A DNA stretch of 64,000 bases from an uncultured Chloroflexota bacterium (lineage in GTDB: Bacteria > Chloroflexota > Anaerolineae > Aggregatilineales > Phototrophicaceae): the NCBI GenBank assembly GCA_937974245.1, contig CALJKV010000121.1, positions 198,246 to 262,245 on the forward strand. Direction: 5' to 3'. Below are positions 18,673 to 27,166 of the stretch, piece by piece. Numbering within the stretch: the stretch's first letter is position 1; every line of letters begins with the position of its first letter. The translations under genes and the position numbers were made by a program. The notes under the pieces were generated by a model. The model worked only from the letters and a program-made list of their open reading frames with translations. It was not told the origin of the DNA and ran no database searches.

Positions 18673-19893
18673 CTATGCCGGGTCATCCGGGGCGATTTGC
18701 CCATCTATCACATGCCAGATGGCGGCGCGATTTAAAAATGATTCGGTGAAAATATCGAGTTCGGTGGTCGTCATCAGAGTTTGCGAAGCACCGTCTATCT
18801 GTTCCAGCAGATAGGCACGGCGTTGGCTGTCCAACTCTGCGATGACTTCATCCAACAGCAGTACCGGCCATTCACCAATACGCTCGCGCATCCATGTCAG
18901 TTCCGCCAGTTTGAGTGCCAGGACTGCTGTTCGCGCCTGTCCCCGGCTGCCGTATAACCCAGCATCACGGTTATTGATAAGCAGGCGCAGTTCGTCACGG
19001 TGCGGGCCAGAAAGCGTCACTCCCCGATTGATTGCCTCGCCCTCCTCGCGTTTAAGCTGGTCGGCGAACTGCGGTGCAATCGCCTCGGCGGTAAGTTCAC
19101 GGTGCAGGTCAAGCCCCAGCGTATTAAACGAAAGTTGGCCGTCACCCTCAGCGGTGGGCATAAAGCTCGGCTGGTAACGCAGCGTGAGCGATTCGAGCTT
19201 GCCAGTCAGGTCGAGATGAAAGCGTTGGGCGCTGACTTCCAACTCGCGCAGAAAGCGCTGCCGCCCGGCGATAATTACGCTGCCTGATTCCGTGAGCTGG
19301 TCATTCCAGTATGCGAGTTCGCCGGGGCTGGCCTGTTTGTCGGCAATCCGGCGCAGAAGAGCGTTACGCTGCGGCAGAATTTTATCGTAAGTATTGACCG
19401 CCTGGAGATAGTCCCGGTCAACCTGGCTCAAGGTGTCATCCATAAAGCGGCGGCGCGTTGTCGGCGAACCTTCTACCAGCGCCAGGTCCTGCGGCAGGAA
19501 CAGCACGACATTCACTAGCCCGACAACATCCATTACCCGCTTATCCGCCCCATTCTGCCGGATTATTTTCTTGAAACGCTGCGGCCCGCCATCCGTCTGC
19601 GTTTCCAGCACCAGCGCGACTTCCAGCCGGTCAAGCGGGCTATTGCGTGAGGCGATTTCCGCCGAAAGCCGGGCGAACGGGATTGGCTCATCCTCAGTGC
19701 GCCAGTGAATCAATTGGCGGTCACTGGTCGTATACGGTGACCGTGAAGTCGCCAGATAATAGATGGCTTCCAGCAGGCTGGTTTTGCCCTGGGCATTAGC
19801 CCCGTGCAGCACCACCGGCTTACCCTGTGGCAAGCTGATTTCCAGACGGGCATAGTTGCGAAAATTGGTCAGCGAGAGGTGTTCAATGTGCAT
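18673..19893 (-). CDS. recF: DNA replication and repair protein RecF
   Basis: RecF is an SMC-like ATPase that loads RecA at single-stranded gaps. Walker A is HGANAQGKTSLLEAIYYL near residue 30, the ABC signature region is TLSGPHRDEL, and Walker B is VLLLDEVIAELDS. The product from the ATG at 19893 is 406 residues and begins with the canonical MHIEHLSLTNFRNY; the frame is open 28 codons further upstream but that stretch is not conserved in style. In many bacteria recF sits beside dnaA and dnaN; here it stands alone between a secreted protease gene and a thioredoxin-like lipoprotein gene. Confidence 0.95.
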   Translation of the reverse strand: MHIEHLSLTNFRNYARLEISLPQGKPVVLHGANAQGKTSLLEAIYYLATSRSPYTTSDRQLIHWRTEDEPIPFARLSAEIASRNSPLDRLEVALVLETQTDGGPQRFKKIIRQNGADKRVMDVVGLVNVVLFLPQDLALVEGSPTTRRRFMDDTLSQVDRDYLQAVNTYDKILPQRNALLRRIADKQASPGELAYWNDQLTESGSVIIAGRQRFLRELEVSAQRFHLDLTGKLESLTLRYQPSFMPTAEGDGQLSFNTLGLDLHRELTAEAIAPQFADQLKREEGEAINRGVTLSGPHRDELRLLINNRDAGLYGSRGQARTAVLALKLAELTWMRERIGEWPVLLLDEVIAELDSQRRAYLLEQIDGASQTLMTTTELDIFTESFLNRAAIWHVIDGQIAPDDPA

Positions 19894-20150
19894 AATTACC
19901 GTATACTGACTCCCCGTCCGCCAATCACCGTCGGAATCCTGCTGGTGAGTACAGTATCTGCCATATACATAGGCCATCCCCCCTGATTAATGAACGTATA
20001 GTATAGCAGGACTCTGGGTTTGCGGGGATAGTGACCCTACCCTGCCGCTGGCTCACGAACTGCTCATGTTTTCATAAGATCAGTGTAATTTTTCCTGCCA
20101 TAATGAAAACAAGAGCGCGACGAAACCACCACCATACAAAAGGAGAGAAA

Positions 20151-20825
20151 ATGTTGAGACTTTACATAATTCTGTTATCTGTTTTGTTATTGGCACTGGC
20201 AGCCTGCTCGCCCGAAAGCCAGGCTGTGCCCACCGAAGCGGCAATGGCGGACATGACCGAAGAAGCCATACCGGAAGTCACCGAAGCGCTAATGGACGCC
20301 ACTGAAGAAACGATGGTGGATATAACCGCAGAACCTATGCAGGCCACCGAAGCCGCAGCTGCGCCGGCTGAGTATAACGGCCCGGCCTGGGCGAGCCTGC
20401 CGATCATCAACGCCCGCACGGGGGAGACTTTCACACTAGCCGATTTTGCCGGGAAAACCGTGTTTGTTGAACCGATGGCGACCTGGTGTACTAACTGCCG
20501 CCGCCAGCTGGGCAGTAATGTCCGCCCGGCTTTCGAGAGGTCCGACCCGGAACAAGTAGTTTTTATCTCTTTCAGTGTAGGTGAGAACGTGACCGACCAG
20601 CGACTGGCCGAATATGCCGACGAGCAGGGCTGGGAGTGGATTTTTGCCGTCGCTTCCACTGAAGTCACGGCGGGCATGACAGCAGACTACGGACGAGGGG
20701 TGATTACACCACCATCCACGCCGCATTTCATCGTCGGCCCCACCGGGACACTTTCGGCGCTGCACACAGGCTTTGAGGGTACTGATACGCTGTTGGCACA
20801 GATTAGCGAAGCGATGGGGTCATAA
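20151..20825 (+). CDS. TlpA/ResA-like thioredoxin lipoprotein
   Basis: A 224-residue lipoprotein with lipobox LALAAC (lipidated Cys at about 19), then a Glu/Thr/Ala-rich linker (25-70) and a thioredoxin-like domain from about 80. The active site is CTNC in the ATWCTNCRRQ motif. It is predicted to sit on the outer face of the membrane and reduce periplasmic-side disulfides. The ATG at 20151 has AGGAG at 20141-20145. The CcdA gene follows two bases after the stop codon, so the two form an electron-relay pair. Confidence 0.88.
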   Translation: MLRLYIILLSVLLLALAACSPESQAVPTEAAMADMTEEAIPEVTEALMDATEETMVDITAEPMQATEAAAAPAEYNGPAWASLPIINARTGETFTLADFAGKTVFVEPMATWCTNCRRQLGSNVRPAFERSDPEQVVFISFSVGENVTDQRLAEYADEQGWEWIFAVASTEVTAGMTADYGRGVITPPSTPHFIVGPTGTLSALHTGFEGTDTLLAQISEAMGS

Positions 20826-20827
20826 AA

Positions 20828-21613
20828 ATGCAAGAACTTCTGACTGCATTCAGTCTGGGTAACGCGGCCATACTCACAAACGCCTGTTTGCTGCCGTTAT
20901 ATCCGGGATTGATTGCGTTTCTGGCGGGGAAGGCTCAAGACGAGCGTTCCCGCCGGGCAACCGCCGGGCTTGGCGTGCTGGTGCTGGCGGGTGTGCTTAC
21001 GATGATGGTAGTGGTCGGTTTGGTGCTCTACCTGTTGCAGCAGTCATTCGGCGATGCACTGTCAGTGCTCCTGCCACTCATCTATGGCGTGGTAATTATC
21101 CTGGGTGTACTCATGCTGCTGGATAAAAACCCGTTCGCCCGCTTCTCTGCGGGGCAAGCACCCTTGCTGCGAAATCCGTATCTTACGGCCTATATCTACG
21201 GATTATTCTTCGGGCCGATGACGCTGCCCTGCACCGGGCCGATCATCCTGAGTGCGTTTACGCTGGGGGCAACCAGTACCGGTGAACTCATCAATGGCCT
21301 GCTGTATTTCCTGGTATTCGGTTTAGGGTTTGGCTGGCCGCTGGCACTGCTGCCATTGGTCGCTCTGCCGGTACAGCGCCGACTGGTTGGCGGGCTGGGG
21401 CGGCATCACCTGCTGCTCAATCGAGCATCCGGGATTTTGCTGATCGCAGTGGGTCTTTTCGGTATTATCACCGAGCTGCTGCCAAACTTCACTGGGGGAG
21501 ATGACCTGTTGGGGCCAAATGGGTGGCTGATCTACTGGCTGATGGTAGCGGTTATCGCGGTCATTGTCGGTTATTTTACTTACCGGAAGGAAGAACAGCA
21601 GGCAGCAGACTAA
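20828..21613 (+). CDS. ccdA: CcdA/DsbD-type transmembrane electron transporter
   Basis: A 261-residue membrane protein of the CcdA family with six or so hydrophobic helices. The two membrane-embedded cysteines of the family are visible in ILTNACLLPLYPGL (residue 18 or so) and MTLPCTGPIIL. CcdA passes electrons from cytoplasmic thioredoxin to an exported thioredoxin-like protein, here presumably the lipoprotein encoded just upstream. It may support cytochrome c maturation (a cytochrome c is encoded at 61.5 kb) or general disulfide reduction. The ATG is two bases after the preceding stop. Confidence 0.9.
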   Translation: MQELLTAFSLGNAAILTNACLLPLYPGLIAFLAGKAQDERSRRATAGLGVLVLAGVLTMMVVVGLVLYLLQQSFGDALSVLLPLIYGVVIILGVLMLLDKNPFARFSAGQAPLLRNPYLTAYIYGLFFGPMTLPCTGPIILSAFTLGATSTGELINGLLYFLVFGLGFGWPLALLPLVALPVQRRLVGGLGRHHLLLNRASGILLIAVGLFGIITELLPNFTGGDDLLGPNGWLIYWLMVAVIAVIVGYFTYRKEEQQAAD

Positions 21614-21731
21614 ACACCCCGAATGTGATGAGCGGCGTTCGCACGCTATGCCAATTATCACGACCTGCCGAGCGGGTTTAATGGTACAATGGGGTAAGGA
21701 AGTGTGGGATTTCCCACAAAGGATGGGTGTG

Positions 21732-22049
21732 ATGGTGACGAAAGAGAAACACTTAGTCGAACCGCTGAACGTCCTTCCCAGCACGACCCCAGGTGTACAG
21801 ATCGAGTTGTATCCCGATTATGTGCGTCTGCGCCGCACCGATATTCTCTCCACGCTCTTTGGGCGCAAAACAACATTCCGGCTCAACGAAATCGCCAGCG
21901 TACATCTGTATGAGTCGCGCCATGCCAATCGGGGTCTGTTAGTCCTGGTCGGCCACGATGAAAACCGCCTAATGGAGATGTATTATGCGTGTGAAAATCA
22001 TCGCGACGCGCTGACACTCCAGGAAGCCATTGAAGCCCGTATCGGATAG
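21732..22049 (+). CDS. Small hypothetical protein, PH-domain-like
   Basis: A 105-residue protein consisting of short beta-strands and a final helix (CENHRDALTLQEAIEARIG), a pattern like a bacterial PH domain. Strands GVQIELYPDYVRLRRTDIL and FRLNEIASVHLYE suggest the fold, but no motif proves it. The ATG at 21732 is preferred because AAGG lies about nine bases upstream; ATG 21723 overlaps that site. It is convergent with the CitE-like gene with a ten-base gap. Confidence 0.6.
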   Translation: MVTKEKHLVEPLNVLPSTTPGVQIELYPDYVRLRRTDILSTLFGRKTTFRLNEIASVHLYESRHANRGLLVLVGHDENRLMEMYYACENHRDALTLQEAIEARIG

Positions 22050-22059
22050 GACGGCATGT

Positions 22060-22941
22060 CTATTCCACAGTGAGTCCGGCAGCCTGGGCGCGGGCAAGGA
22101 TTGTTTGTGCTGCACGTACCATTGGCATATCTACCATTTTGCCATCCAATTCAAATACGCCACTCCCCCCGGCCTGCTGGGCGTCGTGCGCGTCAATTAA
22201 CCTCCGCGCCTGTTGGATTTCCACCGGGGTTGGTGTGAATGTCCGCTGGATAATATCAATCTGCTTAGGGTGAATCGCCAGCTTGCCGGTAAAGCCCATG
22301 CTGAGCGCCGCTCGCGTTTCCTGTGCTAACCGTTCGAAATCGGTGAGGTTTACAAATGGCGTGTCTATCGCCTGCAAGCCACAGGTCTTGGCGTGAATGA
22401 CGATTGCGCTCCTGGCATAGTACACCTCCCAACCTTCCGGCGTGCGTGTCGCGCCAATATCTCCGGCAAGATCCTCGGCGCCAAAAATGAGCGCATCGAG
22501 ACGCGGGTCACTTTCCGCAATCTCCCGCACGTTCAATACGCCACGTCCGGTCTCAATGATTGCCAGCAGGCAAATCGCACCGGGTTGCCACCCATTACGT
22601 GCTTCCACCGCCAGCAACCGCGCAGCGACTTCGCGCACCTGTCGTGCCGACTCGACTTTGGGTAGGACATAGCCATCCGGGTGTGCTTCTACTGTTTCCA
22701 GGAAATCATCCTCAAAAAACGGGCTGCCCACCGGGTTGAGCCGTATCAGGCGTTCGCTGCGCCCAAAGTCCACATCGTGCAGGGCAGCAGCCGCAGCAAT
22801 GCGGGCGGCGGGCTTCCTGTTGAGAGCTACGCCGTCTTCTAAATCCATAATCACGGCGTCCACATCCAGCGCCGCGCCCTTTTCGATCTTACGCGGGTCA
22901 TCACCCGGCATAAATAACAGCCCCCGCCGAATCCGCGTCAT
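22060..22941 (-). CDS. CitE/HpcH-family CoA-ester lyase
   Basis: A 293-residue TIM-barrel lyase of the HpcH/HpaI/CitE family (citramalyl-, malyl- or citryl-CoA lyase-like). It begins with RRGLLFMPGDDPRKIEKGA. Family sites are VIMDLEDGVA (Mg-binding Glu/Asp), AIIETGRGVL, LIFGAEDLAGDIGA and AIHPKQIDIIQ near the C-terminus. The ATG at 22941 has AGAGGAAA upstream. As a lone gene it is more likely a CLYBL/malyl-CoA-type enzyme than the citrate lyase beta subunit, since no citD or citF is adjacent. The substrate is uncertain. Confidence 0.88.
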   Translation of the reverse strand: MTRIRRGLLFMPGDDPRKIEKGAALDVDAVIMDLEDGVALNRKPAARIAAAAALHDVDFGRSERLIRLNPVGSPFFEDDFLETVEAHPDGYVLPKVESARQVREVAARLLAVEARNGWQPGAICLLAIIETGRGVLNVREIAESDPRLDALIFGAEDLAGDIGATRTPEGWEVYYARSAIVIHAKTCGLQAIDTPFVNLTDFERLAQETRAALSMGFTGKLAIHPKQIDIIQRTFTPTPVEIQQARRLIDAHDAQQAGGSGVFELDGKMVDMPMVRAAQTILARAQAAGLTVE

Positions 22942-23081
22942 GGGTCGTTTCCTCTCGCGTAGGATGCACATTATTATCGGTAATTATACTCTGGCAGAAA
23001 CCATTATGACCATTATTGGATGCAGCAGGGGTAAAATGGGGTGAAAGTTGGTTGTATCTCTAGTGAGAGAGAAGAAGTGTT

Positions 23082-23495
23082 ATGAAAATCGCAATCGTCT
23101 CCGACGACGGCAAGACCATCAGCCGGCACTTTGGCCGCGCATCCTGTTATCTCGTCTTCAATATTGAAAAAGGGGAAATCATCGAGAAAGAGCAGCGTGA
23201 GAAGCCCGGCCACAACCAGTTCGCGCACGAACACCACCATCAGCGTGACAACGAAATCCACCTGCATGAGCAGGGGCATGGTATGGACGCCCGCTCGGCA
23301 GACAAGCACAACCAGATGCTTGACCCAGTGCAGGATTGTACCGCTGTCATCGCCGGGGGGATGGGCATGGGCGCGTATCGCTCTATTGAACAGGCAAATA
23401 TGCGCCCCTTCATCACGACGCTGCGTGACGCTGAAGAAGCCGCCCACGCCTATATTGCCGGCACACTGACTGATCACCCAGAACGGCTGCATTAA
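23082..23495 (+). CDS. NifX/NifB-type (dinitrogenase FeMo-cofactor biosynthesis fold) protein with His-rich insert
   Basis: A 137-residue protein of the dinitrogenase iron-molybdenum cofactor biosynthesis family (RNase-H-like fold). It has the starting strand KIAIVSDDGKTISRHFGRA, the GGMGMGAYRSIEQANM loop, and the C-terminal AYIAGTLTDH helix. The usual compact core is interrupted at about residues 44-70 by a His-rich insert (HEHHHQRDNEIHLHEQGHG) that could bind metal. No nif gene is nearby, so it is one of the many family members of unknown metal-handling role. The gene is divergent from the CitE-like gene. Confidence 0.85.
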   Translation: MKIAIVSDDGKTISRHFGRASCYLVFNIEKGEIIEKEQREKPGHNQFAHEHHHQRDNEIHLHEQGHGMDARSADKHNQMLDPVQDCTAVIAGGMGMGAYRSIEQANMRPFITTLRDAEEAAHAYIAGTLTDHPERLH

Positions 23496-23586
23496 TAACA
23501 TCACAAGCTCAACCATGCCGGGTTGTCACTGCCCGCAAAATCCAGTAGGATAGTGCAATTAGTCTGATTACCCTCTAGTGTGAGAA

Positions 23587-25425
23587 ATGAGCATAAATAT
23601 GGCTGATGTTACAACAGCGAAACGGGCCACCGGTGCAGAAAGTGTCGTGTGGGATTTATCGGGATTTTACAGTGGCAGCGATGACCCGGCCATCCAGCGC
23701 AACATGGAAGCTCTGAGCGCCGATATAGAAGCTTTCGCCCAGCAGTACCGGGGACGAATCGCCGAACTGAGCGCGACAGAACTTGCCGAGGCGATGCGTA
23801 CCCTCGAAAATCTGTATGACCGGCGCGGGCGTATCGGTTCGTTCGCCAGCCTGATGTATTCGACCAACACCGCCGACCCGGCTTACGGCCAGCTCGTGCA
23901 GCGTGTGACCGAGTTCGGTGCGGCGCTCAGTCAGAAGATGGTCTTTTTTGAACTCGAATGGAACAAGGTCACTGCCGAGACGGTAGAAGCCCTGCTGGAT
24001 GACCCGGCGCTGGCAAAGTACCGCCACTACCTGGAAGCTGAACGCCGCTACCAACCGCATCAGCTGACTGAGCCGGAAGAACAAATTCTGGTGGATAAAT
24101 CCGTGACCGGCAGTTCAGCCTGGGGTCGCTTTTTCACCCAGTTGACCAGCGCCCTGACGGTAGATTACGACGGTGAGGTACTGACGCTTTCTCAGGTCCT
24201 TCCCAAAATGCACGACTCTAATCGGGAAGTGCGCCGTAAGGCGAATGCCGCCATCACCGCTGCGCTGCAAAGCCGTTCGATGGAACTGACGTATATCTTT
24301 AATGTACTGGTGGCGGATAAAGCCTCTGACGACAGACGACGCGGCTATGCGACCTGGGTATCATCCCGAAACCTGGATAACAAAGCGCCGGATGCAGTGG
24401 TTGAAGCATTGGTACAGGCCGTGACGAGCAATTACGAAATCGTTGCCCGTCACTACAGGCTCAAGCGTGTACTGCTCGGCCTGGATGAACTCACCGAGTA
24501 TGACCGTTATGCGCCGCTGCCGCTCAAAACCGGAGATCGTTTTTACACCTGGGACGAGGCCAAAGCTATTGTACTGACGGCATTCCAGGCCTTTAGCCCG
24601 CAGGTAGCCGAAATCGCCGGGCGCTTCTTTGACGAGAACTGGATTCACGCGCCGGTCACGCCCGGAAAACGCGGCGGGGCATTCTGCTCCGGCACTGTGC
24701 CTTCCGCCCATCCTTTTGTATTCGTCAACTTCACTGGCACAGCCAATGATGTGATGACGCTGGCACATGAACTCGGTCACGGTATCCACTTCTACTTGGC
24801 GACCCAGGCACAGGGCATCCTGGGGATGCATACCCCACTGACTACCGCGGAGATGGCCTCGACCTTCGGCGAGATGCTGGTCTTCACGGATCTGATGGGC
24901 AAAGAACCCGACGAGGAAGTCCGGTTGGCGATGCTGGCGCAGAAGATCGAAGATACGTTTGCCACGATTTTCCGCCAGATTTCAATGAATCGCTTTGAGA
25001 ACAAACTCCACAATGCCCGCCGGGGCGAGGGCGAACTGACGACGGAGCGAGTGAATACCCTGTGGATGGAAACACAGCGGGCGATGTTCGGGGATAGTGT
25101 GAACCTGAGTGACGCCTACAGCCAGTGGTGGAGCTATGTGCCCCACTTTGTCCAGGTGCCGGGGTATGTGTATGCTTATGCCTTTGGCGAACTCCTGGTG
25201 CTGGCGCTGTTCAACCTGTATCAGCAGCGCGGCGCGGCGTTTGTGCCGCAGTTCATGAATGTGCTGGCAGCGGGCGACTCGGACTGGCCGGAAAACATCC
25301 TGGCGAAAGCCGGTATTGATCTGACCGACCTCAACTTCTGGAATCAAGGGTTGGCGGCGTTGGGCGACCTGGTGGAACAGGAAGAACAGTTGGCGCGGCA
25401 ACTCCACCCAGCGAAATTCCAGTAG
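23587..25425 (+). CDS. pepF: M3-family oligoendopeptidase F (PepF)
   Basis: A 612-residue cytosolic zinc peptidase. The M3 motif HELGH is at 394-398 (LAHELGHGIHFYLA), with the third ligand Glu in the following TTAEMASTFGEM segment. The length and N-terminal helical domain match the PepF/oligoendopeptidase family, which degrades short peptides. ATG 23587 or 23599 could both serve as the start; the first is used. A strong terminator follows the stop. Confidence 0.94.
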   Translation: MSINMADVTTAKRATGAESVVWDLSGFYSGSDDPAIQRNMEALSADIEAFAQQYRGRIAELSATELAEAMRTLENLYDRRGRIGSFASLMYSTNTADPAYGQLVQRVTEFGAALSQKMVFFELEWNKVTAETVEALLDDPALAKYRHYLEAERRYQPHQLTEPEEQILVDKSVTGSSAWGRFFTQLTSALTVDYDGEVLTLSQVLPKMHDSNREVRRKANAAITAALQSRSMELTYIFNVLVADKASDDRRRGYATWVSSRNLDNKAPDAVVEALVQAVTSNYEIVARHYRLKRVLLGLDELTEYDRYAPLPLKTGDRFYTWDEAKAIVLTAFQAFSPQVAEIAGRFFDENWIHAPVTPGKRGGAFCSGTVPSAHPFVFVNFTGTANDVMTLAHELGHGIHFYLATQAQGILGMHTPLTTAEMASTFGEMLVFTDLMGKEPDEEVRLAMLAQKIEDTFATIFRQISMNRFENKLHNARRGEGELTTERVNTLWMETQRAMFGDSVNLSDAYSQWWSYVPHFVQVPGYVYAYAFGELLVLALFNLYQQRGAAFVPQFMNVLAAGDSDWPENILAKAGIDLTDLNFWNQGLAALGDLVEQEEQLARQLHPAKFQ

Positions 25426-25478
25426 GAACATGGGCTGCCGTTTCCGATAGGGCCTCGCCCGATAAACAGGTGTATAAC

Positions 25479-25511
25479 AGAGGGCGACTCAAAAAGGTCG
25501 CTCTCTTTTTT
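25479..25511 (+). terminator. Intrinsic terminator of pepF
   Basis: AGAGGGCGAC (25479-25488) pairs with GTCGCTCTCT (25497-25506) with one G-T pair, loop of eight, then a T tract from 25506 to 25511. It starts 53 bases after the pepF stop. Confidence 0.9.
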
Positions 25512-25600
25512 CTTAAGGGATGTACCCAGTTTTTGGGGGGATACTGCGTTAGAGAACGGTTTAGAATCAGATTGTGATTGAATGTAAGGACACCCATACA

Positions 25601-25756
25601 ATGCGGATTCTATTGTTGATTTTCGCAGTGCCCAATGCCCTGTTACACGCTGTAATCCCCCGCCGCCATACCCAGCGGAGCGCCCGCCGCTTCTACCCGC
25701 ACGGCTACATGCGCGAGGAGGTAGACGCCTTGCGCAAGGTCGAAGTCCGCAAGTAG
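25601..25756 (+). CDS. Possible small basic protein
   Basis: A 51-residue open frame from the ATG at 25601, with AAGGA about 13 bases upstream. It has a short hydrophobic N-terminus (RILLLIFAVPNALLHAV) and an Arg-rich remainder with RRFYPHGYMREEVDALRKVEV. It could be a one-span membrane peptide. Support is limited to the start context and composition. Confidence 0.35.
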   Translation: MRILLLIFAVPNALLHAVIPRRHTQRSARRFYPHGYMREEVDALRKVEVRK

Positions 25757-25957
25757 ATTGATTTACAGCTCTAAAACACAATTACGTTGAGGTGCTATAC
25801 CCCATAAGGACTGTGTCGGGTTTAGTTGCCTTCGTCTCTACGTTCCCCAATGCTATAACACGAGACACTATCTTTTCCGCCTGAGATGAGTAAACTAACG
25901 GAAACGAAAACCCTTTTAGCCGCATCGTGTCGTCTTAGAACAGTAAGGATTCAGTCT

Positions 25958-27163
25958 ATGCCAGCATCCACCCACCCCACCGACCAGATTATGAAATATG
26001 AAGCCGACCACGTGGCCCAGACCTACAAACGCGCCCCGTTTGTGCTGTCACATGGCGCAGGCGTCACACTTTTCGATACCGATGGTAACGCTTACCTGGA
26101 TTGGGTGGCCGGAATCGCCGTGAATGCCCTGGGCTATGGCGACCCGGAACTCACCCAGGTGATTCAAAGTGCCGCCACTGGGTTGATTCACGTCAGCAAC
26201 CTGTACCATACCGCGCCGCAGGCACAGTTAGCGAAGGCACTGTGCGAACGGTCTTTCGCGGATCGTGTGTTCTTCTGCAATAGCGGGACAGAAGCCGTCG
26301 AAGGGGCGATTAAGTTCGCCCGCAAGGCAGCTTATGAAAAAGGCCGGACGGATAGAACCGAGATTGTGACATTTTCCGGTGCATTTCATGGGCGCAGCAT
26401 GGGCGCGCTGGCACTGACTCCCCGCGAGAAATACCAGAAGCCATTCCAACCACTCATGCCGGGGGTGAAGCTGGCAGAATTCAACAACCTGGAGAGCGCA
26501 CGTGCGGTCATCAACGAGCGCACTTCTGCCGTGATTGTCGAGCCGGTGCAGGGCGAGGGCGGCATTTACCCGGCGACCACCGAGTTCCTACGCGGCCTGC
26601 GTGACCTGTGTGACCAGCATCAAGCGCTGTTGATTTTCGATGAAATTCAGTGTGGCATGGGGCGTACCGGGACACTGTGGGCGCACGAGTTCAGCGGCGT
26701 AACACCGGACATCATGACACTGGCAAAACCACTGGCAGGCGGCCTGCCTATCGGCGCGATTCTACTGACCGAAGCGGTAGCGGGCGCGATGCACCCTGGC
26801 GAACACGGGACGACGTTTGCCGGCGGCCCACTCGTGACCAGCGTCGCGAATATCGTGTTGGAACGGGTCAGCCAGCCAGAATTCCTGGCGCATGTGCGGG
26901 AAGTGGGCGACTACCTGATTGAACGCCTCTCCGAGATCAACAGCCCGCTGATTAAAGCAGTGCGCGGGCGCGGCCTGATGGTCGGCCTCGAACTCACCGT
27001 TGAAGTGACGCCACTGGTTGAGGCTGGCTACCGGAATGGCCTGATTCTGGTCAACGCCGGGACGCATGTCCTGCGCTTTGTACCGCCGCTGGTGGTGGAA
27101 AAACAGCATGTGGATACGCTGGTCGAGCGCCTGACGGCGATGCTGGCTGCGCACGAGGGGTAA
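25958..27163 (+). CDS. argD: Acetylornithine aminotransferase
   Basis: A class III PLP-dependent aminotransferase, about 401 residues, that makes N-acetylornithine from the semialdehyde in arginine biosynthesis. Visible features are YLDWVAGIAVNALGYGDPE, the phosphate-binding SGTEAVEGAIKFAR, the FHGRSMGALALTP segment, the DEIQCGMGRTG loop and the PLP Lys in TLAKPLAGGLPIGA. The ATG at 25958 has AAGGAT eight bases upstream. The gene for the next pathway enzyme, argJ, begins four bases after its stop, which supports argD over other class III members. Confidence 0.95.
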   Translation: MPASTHPTDQIMKYEADHVAQTYKRAPFVLSHGAGVTLFDTDGNAYLDWVAGIAVNALGYGDPELTQVIQSAATGLIHVSNLYHTAPQAQLAKALCERSFADRVFFCNSGTEAVEGAIKFARKAAYEKGRTDRTEIVTFSGAFHGRSMGALALTPREKYQKPFQPLMPGVKLAEFNNLESARAVINERTSAVIVEPVQGEGGIYPATTEFLRGLRDLCDQHQALLIFDEIQCGMGRTGTLWAHEFSGVTPDIMTLAKPLAGGLPIGAILLTEAVAGAMHPGEHGTTFAGGPLVTSVANIVLERVSQPEFLAHVREVGDYLIERLSEINSPLIKAVRGRGLMVGLELTVEVTPLVEAGYRNGLILVNAGTHVLRFVPPLVVEKQHVDTLVERLTAMLAAHEG

Positions 27164-27166
27164 ATC

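Larger units (their letters stand above)
25426..25957. other. Intergenic stretch before argD
   Basis: A 532-base spacer. It holds the pepF terminator, a possible 51-codon small gene (listed separately), and about 200 bases directly before argD with no clear promoter or operator. The frame open upstream of argD (from 25886) is not considered coding. Confidence 0.35.
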
